This document shows positions 47,088-58,903 of a stretch of DNA of 64,000 nucleotides, one piece after another. Below the pieces are notes generated by a model. It had not been told where the DNA came from and searched no databases. It was given only the letters and a program-made list of their open reading frames with translations. Both the position numbers and the translations under genes were made by a program. The DNA comes from Mermis nigrescens (taxonomy: Eukaryota > Nematoda > Enoplea > Mermithida > Mermithidae): positions 62,001 through 126,000 of the forward strand of contig JAVLUZ010000704.1 of assembly GCA_036768485.1 (NCBI GenBank). Direction: 5' to 3'. Position 1 is the stretch's first letter; each line of letters begins with the position of its first letter.

Positions 47088-47556
47088 CTGAAAATATTTA
47101 AAAAGAAATAATTGATAGCGTTCGATTATTTATATTTAAGAGGGCAATTTTTATTTTATATTCTAGTCTACTAGTATTTTAAATAATAAAAATAAAGAAC
47201 AAAGGTTAACAACCCGTTTTTGTGATGCTACAAGACATATTTATAATTAAATAAGTAATGCAGCGACTTATATACTCCAAAAAATCAATGATGTAATGTT
47301 TAGTTAGTAACTCACAAAAATAAAATTAAGACATCATCAGCTGGATTAAGTGGGCACTTTACACTAAACTGACGCAAAAGCATGATACATGAATATAGAA
47401 ATAGAAAAAATATACACACGTAGGAAAATATAAGAAAATATGCAAAAAACACACAAAAAAACATTACATGGAAAAATCGAGTTCGAATCAGAAACGCACG
47501 AGTATCAAATAAATTTGCACGTGATTTGATAATTCTGCTCATTTCTCTAGCACGAC

Positions 47557-47799
47557 CATACCTGGGCGTGGAGGGGGGTGGGTTCGGGAGGTCTGCATCC
47601 CCCAGAAATTAAAATATTCCCCTCAGAATCCAAATTTTTGAATTTTTTTGTTTTTTTCGCAATCTTTTGATGCCAATGGATTGTGCTCGATGAGAAACGT
47701 TGAAAAATGGTGCTTTTTCGCCATACCACCCTTATAAGACCCTTTTTTGACCTTTGAAGAGATCTTGCACCCCCAGAACTTTGGTGCCGCCCACCTATT
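47557..47799 (-). mobile_element. MITE-2 copy l
   Basis: CATACCTGGGCGTGG to GCCGCCCACCTATT; interior intact, but no matching duplication. Confidence 0.85.
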
Positions 47800-48176
47800 A
47801 GGATCCTCTTATACAATGTAAATATGTAACTATGTACAAAAATCTCCACGAAATGTCGATACGAGTGAAAATTTTCTGCACAGCATAATATGCACGTTTG
47901 TTTACACGCACATTGATAAGAAACTCGGGTCTTTTGGAAAGAAACACACAATTCCGAGCGAAAATTACACGGAAAAAATTTCAGAAGAAATTAAACATAT
48001 TCTAATTAATAAAAGGGGTTAAGATGTCACAATATTGGCGAAGCTTTACTTAAAATTACTCACATCAGGTGGTTTAAGAAATATTTGTAAGTCTTCAAAT
48101 TTTTTTTATCAAAAAGATTACACGCCTAATAATTTTGGTGTAAAGTGAGACGGCACGTCAACTTAACATAACTTAC

Positions 48177-48314
48177 TGATAAAACTGACAGGTTGATCGA
48201 TTAGACCATTCTCAATATTGCCGACTTTGATTTTGGACGCGTCAAAAACTCGGCAAGTGAAAGGGCTACCAGGGATATGCGCATCATTGTGAATCACCTC
48301 CACCAAATGATCGC
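48177..48314 (-). CDS. Filamin exon 7
   Basis: 138-bp exon: GDHLVEVIHNDAHIPGSPF, TCRVFDASKIKVGN, then PVSFI of repeat 4. Phase 1 at both ends, donor GTAAGT. Acceptor TTTTCAG lies only 37 bp from a MITE-1 insertion (48351-48528), which must have replaced part of the branch-point and upstream intron sequence. Confidence 0.88.
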
Positions 48315-48350
48315 CTGAAAAGGCGACTATTTTTAACAGCACGATCAAAA

Positions 48351-48528
48351 CAGGCACGTATCTCTAGGGAAAATGGGGGGGGGTTCGAACCCCCCGCCCG
48401 ATTTCAGAAAAATCGGAAAAATATGACTTTTTAAACCCTATTTTGTGTTATTTTTGGCCTTTTCGGATTAGCCCCCCAAAAAAATCGGTGTTGGTCCCCC
48501 CAAAATAGGACGGCCAGCTACGTGCCTG
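48351..48528 (-). mobile_element. MITE-1 copy f, next to exon 7 acceptor
   Basis: Reverse-oriented copy: CAGGCACGTATCTCTAGGG at left and GGCCAGCTACGTGCCTG at right. The flanks GATCAAAA and CACCACAA do not match. It begins 37 bp upstream of filamin exon 7. Confidence 0.88.
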
Positions 48529-48567
48529 CACCACAAATAATCATCTTTCATCAAATTATTATCGATG

Positions 48568-49607
48568 CAGGCCCGTAGCCAAGGGGGGGCAAGAGGGTGT
48601 AGTTGTCTTCCCCCTAAACAAAAAGACTGGTTCTTATTAGGGTCGCCCAAAGGGAGAAATAAAAAATTCTATAAGTGCATTTAGAAGGCCGTCAAAACAG
48701 CTTATTTTGCGTATTTTTGATCAATATAGTAAACGCGAAATTTTGGCGCCATTCTGTATAGCTTTTGTCTTTTAAATCGTTCAAATTTGAGTTAGACACG
48801 GAGAAAAGGTTCAATTTTTCCGGCGTTTCGCGTTGAATCACTAATTTTATAGATGTTTTTCTTTGCAGAGCACAATGATTGAATACAAATACAAAAAGTT
48901 AAGAAATTATTTTTGGACTGGACGATGAGAAAGCAGTTGCGCAGGTAGTTTAAGCGATTGATTTTTTGTGTTTGAGTGAGAAATAAGCTGAAAAATTTTT
49001 ATGCTTTTCTTGTAATTTTTCTTCTTCATTGTGTAGAGTTCGTTTAGAAACGTTCAAAAATTCCCTTATTTTCCGACAACCCCCAAGTGTTTTTTTTTGT
49101 ACAAGGTCCGTTTGTGCATGTACAAAGATGGTCCCTAAAAGTCTTTGTACATTTCGTACACACAAATTTTTGGGTACTATAATATGGTACATTAGCGAAT
49201 TTAGTGTGGCAAAAACAGAGTTGTTCGACCTTTGGTTACGTATTTTAGCAATTTCTAGGTTTCTGACGGCAAAAATCAGTAATAATCGTCTCAAAACGGC
49301 GCGAAGCGCCAAAAATTTGGCATTTTTCCTTTCAAAATGCAATTTCTGAAATTATAAAGATATATAGAACACACAATTGCTCATTTCGGCACGGAGCGCC
49401 GAGAATTTTTGCGAATTTCGAACCTTTTTTGCAGTTTTTGTCTTCCAAAAAATCTTTGTACATGCACAAAGACGGTCCCCAAAAGTCTTTGTACATCGCG
49501 AAAAATCTTTGCCGAATACAAAAAAAACCGTTCTACCCCCTAATGGTTCTCGAGATGACTTTCAAAATTTTTTGTCTCCCTTGGAAAAAAATCCTGGCTA
49601 CGGGCCT
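48568..49607 (+). mobile_element. MITE-5 copy with nested MITE-3
   Basis: Ends CAGGCCCGTAGCCA and TGGCTACGGGCCTC are clear inverted repeats; the duplication is not convincing. A MITE-3 sits at 49085-49531. Interior hairpin-like motifs (near 48751 and 48822) are degenerate. Confidence 0.85.
49085..49531 (+). mobile_element. MITE-3 copy c, nested in MITE-5
   Basis: Degraded ends AAGTGTTTTTTTTTTGTAC and ACAAAAAAAACCGT; flanks ACAACCCC and TCTACCCC agree at 6 of 8. Two hairpin motifs near 49303 and 49388. Confidence 0.85.
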
Positions 49608-49647
49608 CTTGATTACCAACTTTATGATATAAAATACCAGCGCTGAC

Positions 49648-50236
49648 CATACATGATTTTGAAGGGATTGAGTTTAAGTTTTTACTTCTCATTTGTCAAT
49701 TTTTAAATTTTTTTAAATTAACAATTTATTACACCCCGTGAAAAGTTTTCCCAACCCCAAAAAAATACTAAATATTTTCACTCTCCAGAATTCTCGATTT
49801 TTCGCAAAAATAAATCGTCGAAAACGTCCTGGTTTAAACGTTTTTAGCTATCTTTTATTTTCAAAAGCTTTCCGGCAGCCATATGGACCCCACGTGGGCT
49901 AATGAGGGTTTCAGGAACTTTGACCCCCTCCCCTAAGGATCCGTTAAATCCCCAGACATCCAGGATTAAATTTCTGACATGTATTTTTGGGGGTTTTTTG
50001 TCAGTTATACACGCTGCTGCCCATTTATGATTCTGACTACATTACGTTCGATTTTATCCAATTTTTCCTGAAGTTTTTGATGTATTTACAGTCTCAAAAG
50101 AACGAGTATTTAGAAACACCAAAAAAATTGTGTTTTGACGCGCATTCATCGTTTTTCAGCCAAAAAGGCACTTTATAAGAAAAATTTTCCTAATTTCTTG
50201 GTTCAACCCCTAAAATTTTTAAGCTACGCAAGCATA
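49648..50236 (+). mobile_element. MITE-8 copy with nested MITE-7
   Basis: Starts CATACATGATTTTG; flanks GCGCTGAC and GGGCTGAC agree at 7 of 8. A MITE-7-like piece (CACGTGGGC to GCCCATTTATG, about 49891-50029) interrupts it. The family also occurs near 14935-15305, 21721-22040, 33085-33460 and 51180-51513. Confidence 0.72.
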
Positions 50237-50247
50237 GGGCTGACCAC

Positions 50248-50505
50248 CACACATGGGCTTGGGGGTTTGGGGAGTATGCACCCCCCAGAAGTTGAAATAA
50301 CCCCCAGAAATCAAAATAACCCCCCAGAATTCAAATTTTGAAATTTTTTTTGCTTTTTTTAGCGATTTTTTGATGCCATTGGAGTGCTCGATGAGAAACG
50401 TCGAAAATCATGTTTTTCTCGCAATAAGACCACTTTTAAGACCATTTTTTTACCTTTGAAAATTTTTTCACCCCCCCCCAGGATTTTCGATGCTGCCCAC
50501 CTATG
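50248..50505 (-). mobile_element. MITE-2 copy m
   Basis: CACACATGGGC to GCCCACCTATG; exact duplication CTGACCAC. The left duplication (50240-50247) overlaps that of the preceding MITE-8 (50237-50244). Confidence 0.92.
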
Positions 50506-50562
50506 CTGACCACTCAGAATTTCCAGAATGCATATGCGCATGCTTATCACTTTATTGATTAC

Positions 50563-50643
50563 CCGCTATTTCGGGTACAAATTCAACGTTGTAACCATTG
50601 TCGATTTTAGACGTTTGGACCGCAATCGGTTCCACATTGGGAG
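50563..50643 (-). CDS. Filamin exon 6
   Basis: 81-bp exon encoding APNVEPIAVQTSKIDNGY and NVEFVPEIAG, completing the mid-strands of repeat 3. Acceptor CTTTTTAG, donor GTAATC, phase 1 to phase 1. It joins exon 5 (VEVR-A) and exon 7 (G-DHLVEV) without a break. Confidence 0.85.
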
Positions 50644-51179
50644 CTAAAAAGTCAACTTGCACACTGAATTTTAAATTTGAAGCTTATCGATTCAAACTAT
50701 CTGGCGCCAAACCGCCCAAGCATTTAAAAAATATTTTTGAATCAATTACTTTTATTTTTTCGATAAAGAAAAACAATCAGCCTGCCGAATTTTCAGCCTC
50801 TTTTACGCACATTGGTTATAAAAAATAAATGAAAAGTAAATGAAAATGGAAAAAATACAAAAAAATGAAATAAAGTAAATAAAGTAAATACAAATTTCAT
50901 AATGAAAATTGAACAGTAAAAATATGCGATAGAATGTATAGGTCCATACATAGGCACAGCCCGTAATCAAAAATAGAGGAACTCTCCACCCGAAATTTTT
51001 TCCCTTCACAAATGTCCCACAAAAAATTTAAAAAATGGAGTACAAAGAATAAAACAAAAAAATAAATTTAAAGAATAATTTGAAGAAAAAATAACGCAAA
51101 TCAATAGATCACCGAAATTAAATTTCAAATTAATTAAATTTTGCCTTATCAGATCCCAAAAATTCAATTGTTATTGTTA

Positions 51180-51513
51180 GACATGCACAGCATGGAAAAA
51201 ACATCATAATTTTTGGCATTTCTTACGATGCTCTATCTTTCTAAAACGTGAAAACATGAAAAATTTAGAAATATATACAAAAAAATCGAATTTATCAAAA
51301 AATATGGTCAAAATGGGTATATGGCGCGAAGCGCCGAAAATTTGACTTTTTTGAGCAACCAGATAGCTTAATACAGAGCCTTTTCTACGAATTTAGAAAA
51401 TTTACTGAAAAATCGAGAAATCTGGGGAAATTTCTGGGGGTGGGGGTGGAAACTTTCCTGGGAGTTTTAACTTTCCCCACCCCCAGGTTGCTGCTCATGT
51501 ACGAGTATGCATA
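51180..51513 (-). mobile_element. MITE-8 copy
   Basis: Starts GACATGCACAGCATGG; exact 8-bp duplication TATTGTTA (51172-51179 and 51514-51521). Contains a consensus GGCGCGAAGCGCC hairpin near 51324. Confidence 0.85.
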
Positions 51514-51777
51514 TATTGTTAAGGAGAACTAGCATAAATTTCAGATACTTCTCTTCAAGAATTTTCAGTCCTACGACATAAACATAACATAAGTAAGAGG
51601 AAATTTAAAGCTTAAAGTGAAATTTCAAACAGTTTTGTCAAGCGTCCTTGGAATAAACAAAGAAAACGTTTAAAATCAAATTGTACAATTGTAGAGATTT
51701 CTTTTCCATTCTTATTTTCTTTTATTTGGAAAACTTAAAATGATATACAGAAGATTTTTTAAAATCTTTCCACTGAC

Positions 51778-52066
51778 CTCTGACCTCGACCTTTGGCGCC
51801 TTATCGGATTCTTTGCCGGTCAACCGAAACTTGACAGGTTTATGCACCGGATGTGCGTCTTGAGTCAAATACTTAAGGCCGTCGTCTTCCAGCTTGCAAG
51901 TTATTTCGCCATTGGGAACCGATTTAAGCATCGAAATTTGGTCCTTCGAAAGCTTATGCTGGACCGTCGGACTATCCACCAAATTCGCTGCGCCAACGGC
52001 TGCAGCCGCGGCGACCACCGTATCCGCTTTTGGACCATCTCTAATACGACAGCTGAAGGGACTTCC
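51778..52066 (-). CDS. Filamin exon 5, phase conflict at its acceptor
   Basis: Encodes GSPFSCRIRDG, then a long Ala-rich and charged insertion (AAAAAVGAANLVDS, QHKLSKDQISML), then HPVHKPVKFRL and APKVEVR of the third repeat. The length is 289 bp, whereas complete phase-1 exons here are multiples of three. Sequence at the acceptor reads CAG then GGAAGT; one G fewer would restore phase 1. Canonical splicing from exon 4 reaches a stop within about nine codons. It may be a sequencing or assembly base, a real lesion, or sign of an unseen exon. Confidence 0.8.
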
Positions 52067-53583
52067 CTGTCAAATTTAATTAATAATTAATTAAATTAAT
52101 TCAATTAAACAAATTTAATTAACAAAATCAAATCAAATTTAATAAATTCAAATTTAGATTTAATCAAATTTAAGCCAGATTCAATTAATAATTAATCCGC
52201 AAGAGAACAAATAAGAATAAATAAAGATTAAATCGTAAATGATTAAGATTACAAATAAATAGCGATAAATAATTAATTTATCCTTATTTATTAATAATAA
52301 ATACGCGGCGTCGTTTACGTTACTGTTTTAATGAAGCTTGATTACGATTTTCGCTTCGATTTCAAGGGCGGGTAGGATTGTAAAATAAAAAATTTAGAAC
52401 CTTAGCAAAACTTGTAAACAAACCTGATTATTAAATACATTTAGAGCATTCTTATTACAATTCGAAATGAAAAGCAATAAAATCAGCTTTCTGACAAGAG
52501 AACAAAAATTTAGACGATTTATACGAAATAAGCATTGCTTTTAATTCTAGCAGCTGAAATTTTACCAGTAAGAGCCTCTGAAAATCAGGGATTGTTTAAA
52601 TAAAGTCGTGCTACGATGTAAAAATATTGTGAATTACGGGATATTTTTCGATTAATAACAAATATCGAGCATTGATCTGTATATGTGTATATACATGCGA
52701 GCATACTAAAATGAAGAATACACATAAAAGATACAAAGGCAAAACTGAATCAAAAATTAAATCCTAATGCAGTTTTAATTTTAAGCATTTTTCTAAACAA
52801 ATTTTTGACTATATTGCGATGCATCACGTGAGCGCATAAATCATTCAAAATTAGGGAATAGGCTAAACTTGCACATAATGTACATGTCGTTAGTCTTTTC
52901 CCTCGCTATACGTGCATTACATAATACACAATTAAGCAATAACCTGCTTTGTTTATAAATTCGCTTAAATGTAAAGTAAATGTAAATGTGCAAGTGAAGC
53001 TTAAATTTTCGGATGTGAACAGTAAGCTCAAAAAGGAAAGCAAACATGCTGCTGGCATCATGGCTTGTCACATTCGTATTAAAAGAGGCGATCCGGAAGT
53101 TCGCGGTCTGACTTATTTCCACTTACGCTGAAGAACTCAACTCACTTTTCTTCTTTAATATAGCCATCATAAAGAGCAATATGTATACTCGTACTGAAGA
53201 ACTTCTCCATCAACCTAGCAGTCTTCAGAAATTGTCAAAATATATATGTACTCAACGTCACGATGATGATAACGCACCCATCCACAAAGCAAGGATGACA
53301 AGGATCCCATTTGCATCGTGGCTTCAACACTTTAAATCACTCTCCCTATATAGCCCAATCCTAGCCCCGACAATAATTTTGATTCAGACAACATATGCAG
53401 CACCTTCTTAGAAGAAAATATCAGGGATAATGCTTTGAAAGCAACCAACCTTGACATTCAAAGTTAAATCGCCCATTCTTACGGCACTGCTACTCTGAAA
53501 AATTATCTGATTAACTGCCTTTGGTGCTTGTAGTGACTACTCATGTTACAAAATGAAAGTGATTTGGTTTCTCTAGCCATTAG
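52067..53583. other. Filamin intron 4, no gene seen
   Basis: AATTAATTAA-rich sequence to 52290, then unremarkable AT-rich DNA. A 45-bp open stretch between AG and GT (about 53466-53510, minus) is not in phase with its neighbours. Confidence 0.5.
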
Positions 53584-54031
53584 CACGGTTTTTTGTATTC
53601 GGCAAAGATCGTTCCCGGTGAACAAAGATTTTTTGAGTTCGTCTTTGTACACGTACAAAAGATTTTTAGGAAGACAAGAACTGCAAAAAGGTCTGAGAAT
53701 TCACTGAAATTTTCGGCGCTTCGCGCCGAAATGAGTAATTGTGTGTTCTATATACCTTTGTAATGGCAGAAATTGCATTTTGAAAGGAAAAATGTCAAAT
53801 CTTTTGGCGCTTCGCACCATTTCGAGACGATTATTAGAGATTTTTGCCATCAGAAACCCAGAAATTAGCTAAAATACACTACTAAGAGTCAAAACAACTC
53901 TGTTTTTAACACACTGAAATCGCCACTGTGCCATATTATGGTACCTAAAAATTTGTGTGCACAAAATGTACAAAGGCTTTAAGGAGCCATCTTTGTACAT
54001 GTACAAACGGACCTTGTATAAACGAACACTG
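53584..54031 (-). mobile_element. MITE-3 copy d
   Basis: CACGGTTTTTTGTAT to GTATAAACGAACACTG; duplication GCCATTAG/GCCATAAG. Hairpin motifs near 53713 and 53803. Confidence 0.9.
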
Positions 54032-54670
54032 GCCATAAGTAGAAATAAGACGGGCCGAAAGCTTTCTAAGCGCTCTTTTTATACTATTTTACATGGAAAT
54101 GACTACGTTTTTAAAACTAAGGTTAAAAATGACTTCTGGCATTTTTGTAGCACTTATTTAAATTATACTTATAGCTGAATAATTCATATAGTATTCTTAT
54201 TTTCAATTCGAAATCGCATAATGTAGGTCAAAACAAAAAATAAAACAATAAAATGTGACTGTTTTTTAATAAAAAATTTACAGAAGGACATCAGTAAGTA
54301 ACTAGAATAAGCCGACATTGATTGGAGGCACTTTACAAAATGCGTCCGTTTAAAGGTCCATTTTTTAGAAAAGTGATTAATAAGAATGCATGTGGATGAT
54401 CGGGGTTCAATTATCCAGAAAAAGTGGAATTTTTACGAGGAAAAAAGCAAAATTAGGGCCTGAATGAATACAACTTGAAATTATTTTGCAGATTTCCTTA
54501 AAGTTATATGTAAACGAGAGCTGTAGTGGGGCAGCCTTTTCTATTGGGGTCGGGGCCTAGAAACATACGATTTAATGTGGTCATCTGACGTTCCATGCTA
54601 GCATTTCTTATGTAATATATGTGCCCAGCTCTTGTTCGTGACATATATCGTGATAGTAGTGATGAAAAAC

Positions 54671-54684
54671 AATAATAAAATATT

Positions 54685-54770
<86 letters not shown>

Positions 54771-54817
54771 TAATAATATAAAAACAATAATAATAATAAT
54801 AACGATAATAATATAAC

Positions 54818-54876
<59 letters not shown>

Positions 54877-54899
54877 TAATATAATAATAATAATATGAT
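54671..54899. repeat. AAT trinucleotide microsatellite, about 230 bp
   Basis: AAT repeats with occasional AAC and other variants near 54770-54815; frames give Leu or Ile runs and are not genes. Confidence 0.99.
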
Positions 54900-55672
54900 A
54901 AATAAAAATAATTATAATTATAATACTCAAATGATGATTATATTAAGTTGAAGACTCTTATTTGTCTATTGGTGAATACTAGTAAGTTGTTTATCATAGT
55001 AACTTTCTTCACTTAGTTTTTTAGCTTCCTAACTAAACATGTGATTGCTGAAATTAAACAACGAAATAAAGAATTTCACGAGGCATTGTATAAAAACACT
55101 TTAATTTTCAGCAACGATTAAGCGGATTTCTTCCGCATTTATAAAGAAGCAGCAGGAAGAGACGCACGCTCGAAGCTTAGGAGAAGGTAAGAATTTCCTA
55201 GTTTAAATATGTTGAAGATCCAGGTAAGGAACTGACAAGAGTCAAGGCTTTTTTCGTGAAAATAGTTGAAATCGGCCAGAATCGGAGAACTTATGTGGTC
55301 GTTACACTTTTTTAAATTTTTTAGCCATCCTTAAAGTCATTTTGACTCGAAAAGGTCCGATGAAACTCTGACCACACTGACCCCAAACCGCATATGCTAA
55401 GCAAATGCAACTGTGACTGAAAGTTACGACTCATCACCATTCAACAACGATTGTTGTTACATAGGTGCAAACTTGTTGGTTCCATTGATTGAACTAAGTA
55501 TCAAAACCATTAGTTTTACTAGATCTCGAAAGAATAAAATGCTGATTTGGTCGATATATATACGTAATGAAACAAACGTGTGACTGATGAAACTACATCA
55601 GTGTCAATCATTTTCGCAATAAATCAGTGCAACAATTTACATCTAACAACGAAATTAAAATTTTCAGGCTCC

Positions 55673-55790
55673 AGTGCCGGGGCCTAGCCTGACCCCGGCC
55701 CGGTGCCGGGGCCTAGACCCCAGCCCAGGGCCGGGGCCTAGGCCCCGGGGCCAGGGCCGGGGCCAGAGTCCCGGTACAGCTCTAATGTAT
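55673..55790. repeat. GC-rich tandem of GTGCCGGGGCCTAG units
   Basis: Four to five imperfect units of 25-30 bp (GGCCGGGGCCTAGGCCCCGG and variants), ending CCCGGTACAGCTCT. Possibly subterminal repeats of an unseen transposon, since GTACAGCTCT/GAACTGTGCCGGG-type edges recur at 44455. Confidence 0.82.
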
Positions 55791-56099
55791 ACTATGAGCT
55801 ATACTAATTCTTATGCAATCATTCTACCGTTTAAACCACTTTTCAAATTTCGTCTTATGTGCATATATGTATTAATTTGAAAATGTCGGGGTGAGTATCT
55901 GCGGCTTATTTCTAACACCGAACTCACACCAAAACTGGGTAATTTATAAATAATAAATACATCAATTAATTATGAAATTTTATAAATGTGGAATTTATTT
56001 TTTTTAAACGTACAAAAATCTACAAATTTCAAACTTTACGGTTTACTGTGAGATTATACACAAAGAAAGAGGAAAAATGAAGAGAGGCCATTGATTTAC

Positions 56100-56282
56100 C
56101 CTGCAAATTTTCGTTATTAAAAGTGATATGAGCGGTATAAAGGCCAGTTTTTTGTGGCACAAATGATACGAAAAACCGTGCATTGCTCTTCTCTTGTGGA
56201 GTGACCTCGCTTTGTATGATAGTTCCATCCTCGTCCATAACAGCTATTTCCAAATTACCGTAACCAGCATTAGTAGCATCGA
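56100..56282 (-). CDS. Filamin exon 4
   Basis: 183-bp exon with VDATNAGYGNLEIAV and FVPQKTGLYTAHITFN, a textbook central segment of a filamin repeat. Acceptor AATTAAG; donor GTAAAT directly after CAG G, so it ends in phase 1. The next exon continues with GSPFSCRIRD but is open only if it starts in phase 0, which leaves a one-base conflict at this junction. Confidence 0.88.
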
Positions 56283-56761
56283 CTTAATTAAAATACATGT
56301 TGTTTACAACAGGCCCTCCTTAGTCTCCGAAAGCGTTAACAATGCATCACTATTTTAGAATTAAAATTCCGCAATTTAAACTGCCGATGGCGACATGTGT
56401 GCATGCTACATAACCTTCCTCTTAATTTGTTGTACTCCAATTTCAAAGGTGTTACATATATTCAAGCCCTTAGGGTTAAGAAACTTCTTAAACATTCATC
56501 AAACACATTCCGGCAACTTCCTCAAAATTTTATGATTGCCTAGATTTGTGTATTATTCCGTTTGAAACTTTCTTTGGCACTCTTTCGCAAGAACATTTCG
56601 TAATGTGAGTCGCTCAGATTTGCAAAGCTGGCATGAACAGTAGATAAATATTGCTTCGTTCAATAAATTCTATTCGTTTGCTCATTAGTATACCTTCTTC
56701 CGACAGCCGAATTAAATTTATTCTTCACGAATTACAAGTTCATAAAATATAGTGAAACATC

Positions 56762-56912
56762 CAGGCACGTAGCTGGCCGTCCTATTTTGGAGAGACTAAG
56801 CCCAAAAAGGCCAAAAATAGCACAAAATAACGTTTAAAAAGTCCTATTTTTCCGATTTTCCTGAATTTGGGGGGGTCCGGACACCCCTATTCCCCCCAGA
56901 GCTACGTGCCTG
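56762..56912 (+). mobile_element. MITE-1 copy g
   Basis: Near-consensus ends CAGGCACGTAGCTGGCC and GAGCTACGTGCCTG with exact 8-bp duplication GAAACATC; probably a recent copy. Confidence 0.94.
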
Positions 56913-57036
56913 GAAACATCCGGAAAGAATTGAAATCGGGATGCAATAGTGGTTCCTGAGCATTTAAATTGACTTAATCCTTAAAACGTTAAAGAAAATA
57001 GTTCATTCAATTGATTTTATGTAGATGGCATACGAG

Positions 57037-57277
57037 CATACAAGTAACAGGGGGATGAGGGGATCCCCCACCCAATAAAGTTAGCTGCCTTCCCATCCCT
57101 TCCCAAAGCCAGAAAGTTTTTGATCCCCGCCTCTCCACCGATTTTGTTTTGTAAAAAATTGAATTTTTTGGATGTTGTGACCGTTTTTTAACCAAACAAT
57201 GGAAGTCATTCATCCCCCTCCCTCCTAAAAATGGTCGGGGACTTCCTCAACCATAATTTCCAGTCGTTACATGTACG
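57037..57277 (-). mobile_element. MITE-4 copy g
   Basis: CATACAAGTAACAGG to CGTTACATGTACG; flanks CATACGAG and ATTACGAG agree at 6 of 8. Confidence 0.87.
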
Positions 57278-57629
57278 ATTACGAGATCTAGGACATTAAA
57301 TGAAAATGAAGCTAAATCATGTAACTTATAATAACGGTTAAACACGAATCCATAGGTGAGCAAGTTACGGATGGTAACACATTACACAGGAGCGAAATAT
57401 GTACATAGACATGTAGGTAGAATAAATCTAGAAATTTAAAACCGTAGCTTAATCGAATAAACTGTCCTTTTCGATCTTTCCTCGTGTACTCCTTCATAAA
57501 AATCTATTTCGTGACAAGCAGATCATAGGAAATCTACTGCGTCAAGAAGATTTCTTTATATAAAAAATATAGCACAATCCATAAAAGACTGCATAAACTT
57601 CGCAGGATGAAAAAAGATTTAAAAAACCC

Positions 57630-58695
57630 AGCAAACTTTAGTCAAGTCACATAACCTACATAACTATCCATAGTGTTATTTAGTCATATGTAACTTCATC
57701 AATATTGGCCCAATTTTGATGAAACTTTAACAATTTATGATCTAGTATACAATTTACCCCCAGCGTTTTTAGCCGATCCATATAAGCTACAGTAAGCAAA
57801 CTTTACGAGGAGATAGCTATAAGCCTATTGTACTAATCTGGCAAAATTGATTAACTTACGGTGTAAGCTTACTGCTTAAAAAAAACATTAAAAAAACTTA
57901 CTTTACTTTACTTTAAACTTACTTTTTTTAAACTTACTTTTTTAATGTAGGATGTTGATTGAGTTACAAAAAACTGCTTTGTTTGAAACCCATCGAATCG
58001 TTTACAATTTTTAGATGCCGTTAGTACGTTGTAAACTGTGAGTGTAAAGCAGTAAGTTTACACCGTAAGTTAATCAATTTTGACAGATTAGTACAATAGG
58101 CTTATAGCTATCTCCTTGTAGTTTGGTTACTGTAGCTTATATGGATCGGCTAAAAACGCTGAGGTAAATTGTATACTAAATCCCAATTTATAACACTTCC
58201 AATAGCATAGTGAACTTTCAAGTCTCATTTAAATTGGATAATTACAGCTTTTGCAATAACAATTTTTGAAACTGGTACTTTTCTAATCAGATTTTGCTTT
58301 TCTTGATTTTTTTAAGTCTTTAAACGTTTCTAATTTTGTTTTATTCGGTTTTTATACTTACGTATCAAGCTGAATTAAATGGCAGTAGTAACTTAATGAC
58401 TAATAAAGACAACATAAATAACACATAGAGAAGTAAAAAATATGGATGAAACAAAATTCGAAAAATTTATTGACTAAAAAAACAGGAACACAAAAATTGA
58501 TTGAAAAGTATTAATCATAGAAATTGTTATTGTAAAAGCAGTAATGGTCCATTTTTACTGAAACTTGAAATTTTATAATGCTATTGGACGTGTTATAAAT
58601 TGTAACAGTTTTATCAAGATTGGACAAATATTGGACGAAGTTATGACCATATAACGCTATGGATAGTTAGGTGACTCACCCTGTATAATGTAAAA
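57630..58695. mobile_element. Nested inverted-repeat element, about 1.05 kb
   Basis: The inner arms (about 57745-57878 and 58040-58182) are near-perfect inverted copies (TTAGCCGATCCATATAAGCT against AGCTTATATGGATCGGCTAA). The outer arms, 57640-57745 and 58590-58690, also pair (ACTATCCATAGTGTTAT/ATAACGCTATGGATAGT). The right end reads GGTGACTCACCCTGTATA, a common insect-transposon-like terminus. Confidence 0.75.
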
Positions 58696-58765
58696 TATAG
58701 TTTTATTCAGATTTCATGAAGTAAGCCGAGACTAGATTCGCAAGACCTTTGCTGCATCCACTAAC

Positions 58766-58903
58766 CTAAAAATTTGACAGTTTCGCCTATGGTACCATCA
58801 GGAACGGGTCCAATGGTGATTTTGTCCGGATCATAAACTCTGAATGTAAACGGACCTTGAGGATGATTCTGGCCGCCCACAGCCAAGTGCATTCTATGGG
58901 TGC
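58766..58903 (-). CDS. Filamin exon 3
   Basis: 138-bp exon reading THRMHLAVGGQNHPQGPF and TFRVYDPDKITIG: the last strands of repeat 1 and the first of repeat 2. Acceptor TTTAAG, donor GTTAGT, phase 1 on both sides. Exons 7, 11 and 15 have exactly the same length and occupy the same position in their repeats. Confidence 0.87.

Larger units (their letters stand above)
54032..56099. other. Filamin intron 4, microsatellite and GC island
   Basis: Apart from the AAT microsatellite and the GC-rich island listed separately, no gene or element is recognised. Confidence 0.5.

Noticed and set aside
49648..50513. Single composite element spanning MITE-8, MITE-7 and MITE-2
   Set aside because: Each part has its own ends and mostly its own duplication, so nested and adjacent insertions explain it better.
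53466..53510. 45-bp candidate micro-exon (minus) reading SSSAVRMGDLTLNVK
   Set aside because: It would hit a stop in the phase left by exon 4, and its sequence does not fit the filamin fold between NLQ and GSPF.
54504..54930. Poly-Leu and poly-Ile reading frames
   Set aside because: Translations of the AAT microsatellite.
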